Shown here piece after piece: positions 1-10,610 of a DNA stretch of 64,000 nt. Origin of the DNA: Ashinkailepas kermadecensis (taxonomy: Eukaryota > Arthropoda > Thecostraca > Neolepadidae); contig JAOTOM010002685.1 of NCBI GenBank assembly GCA_034440615.1, positions 1 to 64,000 of the forward strand, in the 5' to 3' direction. Every line of letters begins with the position of its first letter. Positions within the stretch are counted from its first letter, which is position 1. Below the pieces are notes generated by a model. It did not search any database. It worked only from the letters and a program-made list of their open reading frames with translations, and had not been told where the DNA came from. A program made the translations under genes and the position numbers.

Positions 1-242
1 CCATGCCGGCCGAGTGAAGAGACCATGCCGACCGACTGAGGTGACCATGCCGACCGAGTGAGGTGACCATACCGAACGAGTGAGGCGTCCATGCCGACCG
101 AGTGAGGCGACCATGCCGACCGAGTGAGGTGATCATGCCGACCGAGTGAGGCGACCATGCCGACCGAGTGAGGCGATCATGCCGACCGAGTGAGGTGACC
201 ATACCGACCGAGTGAAGAGACCATGCCGACCGAGTGAGATGA
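1..242. repeat. 22-bp minisatellite, 11 copies
   Basis: Eleven head-to-tail units of exactly 22 bp, consensus CCATGCCGACCGAGTGAGGTGA, with a few substitutions per unit and no indels. The array probably continues left of the window, because the first base is the first base of a unit. Not coding. Confidence 0.97.
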
Positions 243-463
243 TGAGCAGGGGAGAGGAATTCATACCTTTCACCTTTCCCATCGCCTCACTGAAACTGAC
301 TCAGTGAGGCGATTATGTATACCGACTGCACCAGCCAGACCGTCTCGGTACGAGAGTGTCTGGTCAAGAGTCGAGTATCGATCGACGGTGCCTGGTCAAG
401 AGCCGAGTCTCGGTCGAGGGTGATAATCACGGTACAACATTTTCACAAGCCGCTGCTGGGTGT

Positions 464-893
464 CTGGACGGTTTCCCACGAGCAGTGTCGATTGCTCCAG
501 TGGGTAACAGCCTTCATCATGCTTTGCCGACGTATCCTGGATCCAGGATCCTGGACGGTTTCTCACGAGCGGTGTCGATTGCTCCAGTGGGTAACAGCCT
601 TCATCATGCTTTGCCGACGTATCCTGGATCCAGGATCCTGGACGGTTTCTCACGAGCGGTGTCGATTGCTCCAGTGGGTAACAGCCTCCATCATGCTTTG
701 CCGACGTATCCTGGATCCAGGATCCTGGACGGTTTCTCACGAGCGGTGTCGATTGCTCCAGAGGGTAATAGCCTTCACCGTACTTTGCCGACGTATCCTG
801 GATCAGGATCCTGGACAATTTCTCACGAGCGATGTCGATTGGTCTCGAGGGTAGCAGCCTTCACTCTACCTTACCGACGTATCCTGCACTGAG
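464..893. repeat. 87-bp minisatellite, 5 copies
   Basis: Units start at 464, 551, 638, 725 and 811. The three inner units are nearly identical and the outer ones diverge. Each unit contains the perfect palindrome TCCTGGATCCAGGA. Because 87 is divisible by three, several frames on both strands stay open, but the predicted peptides are just repeats with no recognisable domain. A related two-copy 32-bp repeat (CTGGTCAAGAG...) lies just upstream at about 359-422. Confidence 0.95.
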
Positions 894-1230
894 ACACTGG
901 GCAGCAATAGCTCGCAGCTGGCCATATGCCGCTATGCAGAGGTGGCGGCGTGCTATTCTCGAGGATGCTGCACTTCGTGCGTTTCTGCGTTATTCTACCA
1001 CATCCTTATATCGGGACGCCCGATGAGCTTTGGGAAGCCTCTTCTTATTAATAAACGCGAGGATGTCGGGAGAAGTTCCACTAGGCATCATCCCATCCAA
1101 TAAGAAGACTGTGCAGCTTTCTCTATGGCTATTCCACGCTAAACAGCTGTGTCATGTTCTCCCAGCCATTGCCCGTCCGAACTAGATGTGAAAACATCAG
1201 TCTGAGTACCTCTGGTGACCGATGGGGACA
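894..1230. other. Unassigned sequence
   Basis: Mixed-composition sequence between the 87-bp array and the palindromes. I see no gene, repeat or signal that I can support. Confidence 0.5.
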
Positions 1231-1304
1231 TTGTATGAGGCAGTGCTGCCTCATACAAATGTTTGCATTGTTTCCAGTGCTCACTGGAAACAATGCAAAC
1301 ATTT
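1231..1304. repeat. Two adjacent perfect palindromes
   Basis: TTGTATGAGGCAG (1231-1243) is followed after 2 nt by its reverse complement (1246-1258). Overlapping its end, a 23-bp arm (1257-1279) is followed after 2 nt by its perfect reverse complement (1282-1304). Both could extrude as cruciforms or fold as hairpins in RNA. A third partial echo, CCAGTGCTGCCTCATTG, lies at about 1323-1339. Confidence 0.93.
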
Positions 1305-1675
1305 TTGCATTCATTCATTCATTCCAGTGCTGCCTCATTGAAGACAATTAGGAAGAACTAGAAAAATTGGTGCATAGTTGCCATGCCTGTTCTGCACCGG
1401 TATTTCCCTTCGAATGCTACTCGATCATTCCAGATTCCCCAGTGGCTAAATCTCACGGAATTTTTGGGACGCTTCACAAAATGCAGGGAAGAGAGGCGAG
1501 TAGTTTTGTAGTAGTCTTAGAGAATGCGCAAAATCCGGAGCTCCCGGGAGAAATTGTCCAGCGATCGGCGGCGGGTCGGGTATTGATTCCTTCTGGACGT
1601 GACGTGCGTTTCAGACTGGATGCTATCGGCCAGTCCAGCTGTGACTCGACGGATTCTGGGCTACCACATGCACTT

Positions 1676-1953
<278 letters not shown>

Positions 1954-2220
1954 GTTTCGTTGAAAATGACCTGGAGTTTAGCGTTGGTGATCTTTCTGTT
2001 TGTCGCTTCAAATATTCGTGTTATTTTCCTTATTTTTCGTCGCGCTTGCGAAGTATATCGACATGGTTCATAATGGTTAGGACTACAATTAATACATAGT
2101 TCATCTTCTGTATCTCGTCGGCATTTCGCTTTAGCCTAAGACATTCTCATTGCAAATGTCACCACATCACATTGAAAATATCATAGGCTAAGATGCAACG
2201 TCGTGGAAAAACAGAGATAA

Positions 2221-2955
2221 ATGGTGCGTTCCACGACAGATCGCCAATTTTTTTAAATTGTATTTTACACCCACTAAATTTGCATTTTAACCAAAATTGG
2301 TGTACAGGGTAGTCTTGTGCTGCGAACACGCCTGAACAAGTTTTAGCCAGATCCGCCTAACAGTTTCGAAGTTATAGTCTACGGCAGTATTTTGAGGTCA
2401 CAAGGGTATCTTTAGCGATAAATATATCATCGATAATGAAGAGGAAGCGACATAGTATGCATCTTTGAGAATACAAATTATTATAGAAAACACATCCGTG
2501 ATAAAGTATCAACATTTATCACGTTTGACCTCGTGACCTCATGACCTCATGACCTTGTGACCTTCTGAGAACCATGACCCATTGAAGTTGATAAATTTGT
2601 TGGCAGAAATGGCAGAAAGAAAGATGGCAGAAAGAGAACCATTACTTTTGTGCCATATTTAAAAAAAGAGTTAAAATGCGTTTAACTTTATCTCATATAC
2701 GCCTCCGTTCTCTGTGGTTTCTATGATTTTCCGATTTTCGGTACGTACGGATTTCGAGTAAGTTGTCTCCCATTGGAAAACTATGGGGGATCGAGCACTG
2801 AAATAAAGAAGGGTGATATAAAAACGTTTGTTTAACAAAAATATTTGAAACTTATTCATGTAAGTATTTTAGTTTCCCTTAATAAACTTCACACAGTTCA
2901 AGGTCACCCATTACCGATAGGTTAGTTATTGGAGTTTATGGGCATATCGACTACG
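2221..2955 (+). mobile_element. Dispersed ~700-bp element A, copy 1 (subfamily A1)
   Basis: Begins ATGGTGCGTTCCACGACAGA. It shares extended similarity with 15342-16030 (same strand) and 17597-18262 (opposite strand), and with a partial copy at 12670-12857. The shared blocks include a stretch around CCCATTGGAAAACTATGGG (2769-2787), AATAAACTTCACACAG (2881-2896) and AGGTCACCCA (2901-2910). No coding capacity is visible, so this is a non-autonomous element of unknown class. It contains five TGACCT hexamers at exact 8-bp spacing (2526-2563). Confidence 0.75.
2526..2563 (-). promoter_or_regulatory. DR2-like array of five TGACCT half-sites
   Basis: TGACCT occurs at 2526, 2534, 2542, 2550 and 2558, that is AGGTCA half-sites on the minus strand with 2-bp spacers (direct repeat 2). 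This is the classical nuclear-receptor half-site. Binding is inferred, not shown. Confidence 0.4.
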
Positions 2956-3824
2956 TCCGTCATGCAGCGCCCATATCATCGTCAGTCAAACAATGGCATA
3001 TGCACGAAGGTCAGTCGTGTGACATCATGCCGTACCACGATCCTCATTTTGTCAGGTGTAAAAGCGAGTTAATGAGGGGCATGAATCAAAGAAAACTTGG
3101 TTTCTGATAGGAAGCGGAAGAGCCGTATCGATTGAACAAGTGATGACTCGTCCCCTAATACTTCCATAAGAGAAGAGAGAGAGAGAGAGGGGGGGGGTAC
3201 GTCCAAAGTGACGCCTTCGCTCATGGGTAAGTCGGCTGCAGCCAATCAGTACGTGCCGCACTGACAGTGCAGCATGGCGCCTTGGATACAGCGGACTGCC
3301 ACCGCCGGTCAGAAGGTACTATCAATAGGTCATCCATAGGCGTGACGACGTAATTTTACTTCGGAATATCTGGTGTTCTCGTAATGGAAACATCTGATCA
3401 TGATTGAAAGTAAGATAAGATGAAACGTTTCGACCCACATTGGCAAGGAATACAGTGCTTTCGATAACAAAATAGTTATATCAAGGTTTCAAACTTTTCG
3501 ATCATGGATCATTTTCAAGAGTAACAGTGTTTCGCATACAACCAGTTCATGACAAAAATCATACACTGAAATCACGCTCCGAATTCGAATAACATCTTCG
3601 CATATTTTGCCGCCTCAACAAGAAATCACTTTCACATATCGCATGCACTAAGGTGATTATCAACATACACGGTATACACATTTCCCAATATCATGCATTA
3701 CACGGATCTCACACATTTTCTGCAATCGCCGCCCCTATCGCTCTCTCGCCCCTTACTCTTCAAATCGCACTACACCGGGGTTAGATGCTCCGGCATTGTT
3801 CAAATGATTTTCGGAAAAGGCAGC
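2956..3824. other. Unassigned, AT-rich; one (GA)n/G-run
   Basis: No gene seen. A GA dinucleotide tract running into nine G residues lies at about 3170-3198. The rest is unremarkable sequence. Confidence 0.5.
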
Positions 3825-3980
3825 TGAGAGTGGGTAGTCCAGGGATGGGGTGCTCGACGCCCAACCTGTAGGTTCGAGTTCCCCCTGTCGCTGTTCTTCG
3901 CCCACGATCAATCGACGTTATATTTGTCGCGCTAAATGACCAAAGCAGTCAACGAGTCGTAAAGCCAACAACCCCAAAAA
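3825..3980 (+). mobile_element. tRNA-derived SINE fragment
   Basis: The head resembles a tRNA-type Pol III promoter: an A-box-like TGGGTAGTCCAGGG, then a good B box GGTTCGAGTTC at 3871-3881. The body (CTGTTCTTCGCCCACGATC ... CGTCGTAAAGCC-like ... CAACAACCCC) resembles the conserved central/3' domain seen in many marine-invertebrate SINEs. Similarity is judged by eye; the exact ends are uncertain. Confidence 0.6.
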
Positions 3981-4156
3981 TGTAATGGCGGCTGCGCAAT
4001 GAACCCACTTTAAGCAGTGCGGTACTTCCTACCTTGTATTTTCTTAATGGAAATGTACATTGATTGCCAGAATAGCTCAGAATGACACCCTACTTTCAAC
4101 GCTGATGCTTTCCAATGCGGCTTTACCACGTCTGGTATTCGTCTGCATTGTCGTGA

Positions 4157-4640
4157 CACCCGGGACGGGATGCTGGATGGTGCCAGCCCGGAGCTGACGG
4201 AGGGCAGCATTCCACCCGGGACGGGATGCTGAAGGGTCCCAGCCCGGAGCTGACGGAGGGCAGCATTCCACCCGGGACGGGATGCTGAATGGTGCCAGCC
4301 CGGAGTGAGGAGGTTGGGGATGCTGGAGGGTCCCAGCCCGGAGCTGACGGAGGGCAGCATTCCACCCGGGACGGGATGCTGGAGGGTCCCAGCCCGGAGC
4401 TGACGGAGGGCAGCATTCCACCCGGGACGGGATGCTGGAGGGTCCCAGCCCGGAGCTGACGGAGGGCAGCATTCCACCCGGGACGGGATGCTGGAGGGTC
4501 CCAGCCCGGAGCTGACGGAGGGCAGCATTCCACCCGGGACGGGATGCTGGAGGGTCCCAGCCCGGAGCTGACGGAGGGCAGCATTCCACCCGGGACGGGA
4601 TGCTGGAGGGTCCCAGCCCGGAGCTGACGGAGGGCGGCAT
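4157..4640. repeat. 56-bp GC-rich minisatellite
   Basis: About 8-9 units of 56 bp (CACCCGGGACGGGATGCTGG...AGCATTC). Inner unit starts lie at 4212, 4268, 4362, 4418, 4474, 4530 and 4586. One unit (about 4300-4325) carries a variant segment that breaks the period. Long minus-strand frames across it are repeat artefacts. Confidence 0.95.
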
Positions 4641-4867
4641 CTCCCGCGTGACGCGAGCCTGCAGGTTGCTAACCATCTACCCTGCCCCTCTTAGCGTTAT
4701 TGCACGTACATAACGTGTTTTGCTCTGCTATTAGCTGTGCTGGTCGTGGTTTTTTGGTGGCAGTTGTCGGCGCGCTGCTGGCCCCGGACATTGTATTGAC
4801 CCCGACGGCCGTCACCGTCACTGACGTCGCCGTCCGCATCGCTGTTCCACCGCTGACAGATCGGCTG

Positions 4868-6691
4868 GTTGGTGGTCGTGGCAACACAGTCGGCTGAGGA
4901 CCGTTCAGTGGTAGTCAGTGGCAGTACAGTCGGCTGAGGACCGCTGGGACCCTCAGGTGGTTGTCGGTAGCGGTGCAGTCGGCTGTGAACCGCTGGGTGG
5001 TGGTCGGTGGCAATACAGTCGGCTGAGGATCGTTCATGGGTGGTCGGTAGCGGTACAGTCGCCTGTGGACCGCTGGGTGGTGATCGGTGGCGGTACAGTC
5101 GGCTGTGGACCGCTGGGTGGTGATCAGTGGTGGTACAGTCGGCTGTGGACCGCTGGGTGGTGGTCGGTGGCGATACAGTCGCTCTGGACCGCTGGGTGGT
5201 GATCAGTGGTGGTACAGTCGGCTGTGGACCGTTGGGTGGTGGTCGGTGGCGGTACAGTCGGCTGTGGACCGCTGGGTGGTGGTCGGTGGCGATACAGTCG
5301 CTCTGGACCGCTGGGTGGTGATCAGTGGTGGTACAGTCGGCTGTGGACCGTTGGGTGGTGGTCGGTGGCGGTACAGTCGGCTGTGGACCGCTGGGTGGTG
5401 ATCAGTGGTAGTACAGTCGGCTGTGGACCGTTGGGTGGTGATCGGTGGCGGTACAGTGGGCTGTGGACCGCTGGGTGGTGATCAGTGGTGGTACAGTCGG
5501 CTTGGACCGCTGGGTGGTGGTCGGTGGCGATACAGTCGCTCTGGACCGCTGGGTGGTGATCAGTGGTGGTACAGTCGGCTGTGGACCGCTGGGTGGTGGT
5601 CGGTGGCGATACAGTCGCTCTGGACCGCTGGGTGGTGATCGGTGGTGGTACAGTCGGCTGTGGACCGTTGGGTGGTGGTCGGTGGCGGTACAGTCGGCTG
5701 TGGACCGTTGGGTGGTGGTCGGTGGCGGTACAGTCGGCTTGGACCGTGGGTGGTGGTCGGTGGCGGTACAGTCGGCTGTGGACCGCTGGGTGGTGATCGG
5801 TGGCGGTACAGTCGGCTGTGGACCGCTGGGTGGTGATCGGTGGTGGTACAGTCGGCTGTGGACCGTTGGGTGGTGGTCCGTGGCGGCACTGTCGGCTGTG
5901 GACCGCTGGGTGGTGGTCGGTGGCGATACAGTCGCTCTGGACCGCTGGGTGGTGATCAGTGGTGGTACAGTCGGCTGTGGACCGCTGGGTGGTGGTCGGT
6001 GGCGATACAGTCGCTCTGGACCGCTGGGTGGTGATCAGTGGTGGTACAGTCGGCTGTGGACCGTTGGGTGGTGGTCGGTGGCGGTACAGTCGGCTGTGGA
6101 CCGCTGGGTGGTGGTCGGTGGCGGTACAGTCGGCTGTGGACCGCTGGGTGGTGATCAGTGGTGGTACAGTCGGCTGTGGACCGCTGGGTGGTGGTCGGTG
6201 GCGGTACAGTCGGCTGTGGACCGCTGGGTGGTGGTCGGTAGCGGTACGGTCGGCTGTGGACCGTTGGGTGGTGGTCGGTGGCGGTACAGTCGGCTGTGGA
6301 CCGTTGGGTGGTGGTCGGTGGCGGTACAGTCGGCTGTGGACCGCTGGGTGGTGGTCGGTGGCGATACAGTCGCTCTGGACCGCTGGGTGGTGGTCGGTGG
6401 AGTCGGCTGTGGACCGTTGGGTGGTGGCGGTACAGTCGGCTGTGGACCGCTGGGTGGTGGTCGTGGCGGTAAGTCGCTTGGACCGCTGGGTGGTGGTCGG
6501 TGGCGGTACAGTCGGCTGTGGACCGCTGGGTGGTGGTCGGTGGCGGTACAGTCGGCTGTGGACCGTTGGGTGGTGGTCGGTGGCGGTACAGTCGGCTGTG
6601 GACCGCTGGGTGGTGGTCGGTGGCGGTACAGTCGGCTGTGGACCGCTGGGTGGTGGTCTTTAGCGGTACGGTCGTTCTGGACCGCTGGACG
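4868..6691. repeat. 40-bp minisatellite, ~45 copies (1.8 kb)
   Basis: Unit of about 40 bp: GACCGCTGGGTGGTGGTCGG followed by TGGCGGTACAGTCGGCTGTG. Variant sub-types (GATCAGTGGTGG, GGCGATACAGTCGCTCTG) alternate in blocks, which suggests higher-order amplification. Occasional 37-39-bp units shift frame. The + strand is strongly G-rich and the complement C-rich. Predicted peptides of up to 416 residues are pure repeat and are not called genes. Confidence 0.97.
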
Positions 6692-7364
6692 GTAGCCGAC
6701 GTGTTTGCGCATGCATTGCACTGCTGTAGCAATATTGCGACACCAGCCAATGAAGTGCTATCAAATTGGTGCAATAAGCTCCATCGCCGCTCTCGCATGG
6801 TATGGGTGCACTGTGGAAGCAACCGTGACACTGGCCTATATATTTGATATTCATCAGCTGTCCAAGCGCATTACGATTTGCTTTTTGGAACGTGGGGCTT
6901 TTACGCGTCAAGATGGCAGTAGCCCCTCTTCTCGGCGTTATTATGTTGCCAGTGTACCACTGAAGTCTCAACGCCATGCAACTAGTTTCTTTGCCAAGGT
7001 AATATCATCTATAGATCACCCATAGTTTCCGACCACTATCACGCCTAAATCTAACGAAGTCTGATCACAACTCTAAATTACACGCACAAATTTGCATACA
7101 TCAAATATGATACGTCACGTGTGACGAGCCGTGGCCACATGAGTAAAAGCCTATCGTCGTACTCTAAAACGTTTGTGGACCACCTAGGCCTTTATTGAAT
7201 GTGAACACGAACCACAATTTTAACATTATTCCCACAGTGTTGCATGAATAGGGACGGCTTCCTTCAAAATATTCCACGCCCTACTCCAGAACAGTTTCAC
7301 ACTCAAACGCCGGTACTGGCGCCAGGTCATCGGGCTTTTCCCTGACTACCTTCTCCCTCAACAG
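6692..7364. other. Unassigned sequence before candidate exon
   Basis: No gene seen. The last 30 bases (7331-7364) form a pyrimidine-rich tract ending CTCAACAG, a good 3' splice-site match for the block that follows. Probably intronic if that exon is real. Confidence 0.4.
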
Positions 7365-7502
7365 AGTGACGCTCAACTCGAGCCGGGTGCTGATAAAGCA
7401 GAACGGCAAGAGCTCGGAGGTGCAGGAGGTGGTCTTCCCCCAGGATGGCCTGATGCCCGGCTCTGATGCCAAGCCACACACCGTCTCCGACCATTCGCCA
7501 CT
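7365..7502 (+). CDS. Candidate internal exon, possibly nAChR cytoplasmic loop
   Basis: A GC-rich 138-bp block with a pyrimidine tract plus CAACAG on its left and CT|GTAAGAG on its right, both good splice-site matches. One frame is open throughout (first full codon at 7366). It reads VTLNSSRVLIKQNGKSS ... VFPQDGLMPGSDAKPHTVSD: polar, with a glycosylation-like NSS, no membrane helix and no domain I recognise. The exon enters and leaves in phase 2. That is exactly the phase needed to join the exon starting at 19975, where CT plus A makes a Leu codon. The M3-M4 loop of nAChR subunits is poorly conserved, so sequence alone cannot confirm membership. The alternative is an exon of a different gene, or chance. 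Confidence 0.4.
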
Positions 7503-7507
7503 GTAAG

Positions 7508-7616
7508 AGCCTACACACGCGCACGCACACCTGCACACACCTGCACACGACCGCGCAACCTGACACCCTGACACGCGCACGCACACCTGCACGCACCTGC
7601 ACACGCGCGCTCACAC
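7508..7616. repeat. CA-rich cryptic simple sequence
   Basis: Irregular ACACGCGCACGCACACCTG repeats directly downstream of the candidate 5' splice site at 7503. Low-complexity, non-coding. Confidence 0.8.
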
Positions 7617-8006
7617 ACGAGTGAAATGGAGACTGCTTTTCTGGTTTTCACTTTTGTTTTTAGCTATTCTTGTTTTTACATTTGCTTCTGCCTACTGAAC
7701 GTGATTTCTGCGTTTGATTTTACTTTCCGATTGCCAGAGTTGTCGTTGAAACTCAACGTCGGGAAAATAAAGATCACGTGATCAGCCTGAGCCTGCGGTG
7801 CTTAGTTTGGTCAGTATGGGCCCTATTCCTCGCACAGTTGGAATCACGTCATGTTTAGCTTAATTAGTCTGTCATTTGATGGCATATACGTCTTGACGAA
7901 TGATGCAGGTATTGCTGATGCTACGTGTGATTTAAAAAAAAAACATTGCCAGTACTGGCCGACGGCAATGTTTAAGGTTGATACGTACATGGTCGCACAT
8001 CACCAG

Positions 8007-8198
8007 CCCGAACCCGAACCCGAACCCGAACCCGAACCCGAACCCGAACCCGAACCCGAACCCGAACCCGAACCCGAACCCGAACCCGAACCCGAACCCG
8101 AACCCGAACCCGAACCCGAACCCGAACCCGAACCCGAACCCGAACCCGAACCCGAACCCGAACCCGAACCCGAACCCGAACCCGAACCCGAACCCGAG
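8007..8198. repeat. (CCCGAA)32 hexanucleotide repeat
   Basis: Thirty-two essentially perfect CCCGAA units. The minus strand reads (TTCGGG)n, i.e. G3 tracts separated by three bases, a textbook potential G-quadruplex. It is not the arthropod telomere pentamer. Open frames read Pro-Glu, Asn-Pro or Gly-Ser dipeptides and are artefacts. Confidence 0.98.
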
Positions 8199-8274
8199 CC
8201 CCAATATCGAGCCCCAATTACCAGCCAGTCCGTAGCATCATTCAAAGTAAGGTCACCCAACGGGCGTTACACTG

Positions 8275-8313
8275 CATAGCGCCCGCTAGTGTCAGCGCTA
8301 TGCGGGCGCTATG
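8275..8313. repeat. Perfect 12-bp inverted repeat
   Basis: CATAGCGCCCGC (8275-8286) and GCGGGCGCTATG (8302-8313) are perfect reverse complements around a 15-base loop. It lies 76 bp past the CCCGAA block. Function unknown. Confidence 0.9.
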
Positions 8314-10431
8314 TCTAGGCTCACTTCGTTACTGACTTCCCAGCGTTATTGCCGTGCCGACCAGTTGTCAACCGACCTGCTCGAATCGGGCCACTAAGGA
8401 GCTCTGTTTCGAAGCTCAGCGTATTCTGCCAGCATTTGCAGAACTCTGTGCCGACTGGGGCATATGCCTGCTGTGAAAGTTGTTTCATTATTGAAGGCAT
8501 ACTACATGTACACAAATACGAAATAATCTTCTTGTTGTCTGTTGATCTCCTGAAGATACCAGCCGCAGTACTTGACGTCAAATATCAACTGTTTATATCA
8601 CTGAATGGCAATTACGATTCTGTTTTGCCTAATGCGTATGGGCTAGTTATGGTAAGTCTGATTATTGTATGGTCTAGTTTAATTCATCCAGAGAATAATC
8701 TTGGATTGTCTCAAGGACACTTCATCTGGTCTTGTCGCCGCTATCACACCGGACGGTCGCAAGAACCCAAAATCCTCGCAGTCAGCGAGCCTTGAATCCG
8801 CAGCCAGTTGGTTGCGAGACTGACGCGCGAAGGACTTTTCACAACGCATACATACCGTGGCGCTTGGAGGCCAGTGTTTGGTGAATAAATCATACTGATG
8901 TTGATCTTAAAATATATGCATTTTGTGTTACATGAAAAGGTTTCATGGCGGAACATAGTCGGTGTCGTCTAAGCCGGTCATACGGTCATACGACGTGAGC
9001 CGTGTTCCTCGGGGCAGGTCGTCCCACCGGTTTGCGAGTGACTGTAGTATGAAGTGTGTGAAGTGCGACACTGGGCGACAATGTGGGATATCAACTGAGC
9101 TCGAAGAGCTGTGCGAAGAAAAGATCGCGGCACAAGGTACCGCCTGCGCTGTTCGGCGTTAGTTCAGCACGGTGCTCCCCGTTGTGATGAAAACGCGCAC
9201 AATACCTGCCAAGACAGCCGACTGTCGGCCGGGTGCGTGCGTTGTTCTATGTTCTATGCGCTTTTGATGAAATTGTAGGTACCATCTCCGCAATCTGACT
9301 GCTCTACTGAATGTCGTGCACATATCTCACACTCAATTCCACTGTGCTTAATTGCTGAAACCTTTTCCACTCGTTTCTGCAGTGCCGGCTTTTCGCCGAT
9401 ATTGGACTTCATACGGACGCAATAAACTTTACGAGCTGTCGAGAGAACCCATTAGCAACAGGTTCACAAGTATTTTGCTCGCGATGATCGCGACCCTGTG
9501 TCTGCAGGCCTGGAGCCACATAGCTAACATCTTGCTCTTGCTTGTGGTATGCTCTTGATGGTGTCTTATGATGGCTAAATGGTTTTATCCTCGAAATGTA
9601 TGCATGCATTTCTCAAGTGTGTGCTTTTATATCCTGTTATGGGTGCATATGTTCCACAAATAAAATTTGTGCCCACACAAGCATTTCTTGTGCACCCACA
9701 AAATGTTTAACCTGCCCCGTCTCAGGGGGGGGGGGGGTCATCATACACCCCCTCTCCTCTCTCTAAGGTTCTCCGCGGATAGTGGAAAAACAGCGCGCGG
9801 CAGCGCGCCGAATTTTGGCACACCTTTTCCCACATCAATTTGGCATGTTGTTGTGTAAATATTGAGGTTAGCTCATCTACGGTCAACGAGTTATTCATGG
9901 TCAAGTGAGTTCACCTCCAACAAAAGTTCAGCCAGTTGTCACGCTTTAATGCATAAACATATTTTAATGAAAATTTCAGCATTTGCTTATGTTTAGGGAT
10001 AACAGATAATAATAGGAATAATTGGGACAACAACACGCACCAGGGGAATTTTTGAATTCATTCGTTTTTGATGACGTATTAGTTTGGCAAATTTGCCCAT
10101 TACGGATAAAATTGAAGATTTGGGCTAAAGTAGGCATTACTTATGGGAGCAAGTTGCATTAAAGCAGCGTTTCGCGATCCACTATTGATTAGAGGAAGAA
10201 CAAATTGTTGAAAATTGAATACTCAAAATTTTGATAATTTCAAAAGCTAACATGTTGATATTTGGTGGGAACAAATGTTAGAGCCATGGTCGATTTCGCC
10301 TTCCTTTTCTTATTACTAAAATTTTTGATTTTCCCCAAAATGAACTCCCCAGGGCAAAAAATGATGTCAGTCATGATGACATAGATGCCCCTGTGACGTC
10401 AATTGATTTTTGGGGAAAACTTTTTCGGGGT
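8314..10431. other. Unassigned intergenic or intronic sequence
   Basis: No supported gene. A 13-base G run at about 9726 is followed by TCATCATACACCCCC, a style shared with other G/C-run elements in the window. Short open frames here lack any recognisable domain. Confidence 0.45.
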
Positions 10432-10610
10432 GGTTTCGAGCCCTACTCGTCGAGCGCTTTCCGATGACACCACTTTCGTTTTCGTGCAATGCTTAGTTTG
10501 GAAATGAGAGGGGTATGTAAGGCCCCCTCTCCCCCCCCCCACACCCCCGAGACTGGGTGTGAGGATCTGACCGGAAAGATCGGGTTAAGAAACTGCGGAG
10601 CGCATAATCT
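10432..10610 (+). repeat. Dispersed repeat R2, copy 1
   Basis: Matches 25950-26150 on the same strand. Shared blocks: CCCTAYTCGTCGAGYGCTTT, TTTCCGATGA, CTTAGTTTGGAA, a C-rich tract, then GAGACKGGKTGTGARGAT and TGACCGGARAGA. No coding capacity. Likely two copies of an unclassified transposable element. Confidence 0.75.

Noticed and set aside
3825..3900. Functional tRNA gene
   Set aside because: A- and B-box-like motifs are present but no cloverleaf or anticodon stem can be drawn; better explained as a tRNA-derived SINE head. The same holds for 54430-54500.
5445..6695. 416-codon open frame
   Set aside because: Read-through of the 40-bp minisatellite, with equally long frames on the other strand.
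8007..8198. (CCCGAA)n as telomeric sequence
   Set aside because: Arthropod telomeres are TTAGG; TTCGGG is not a known telomere repeat and the block is internal and uniform. Treated as an ordinary expanded hexamer with G4 potential.
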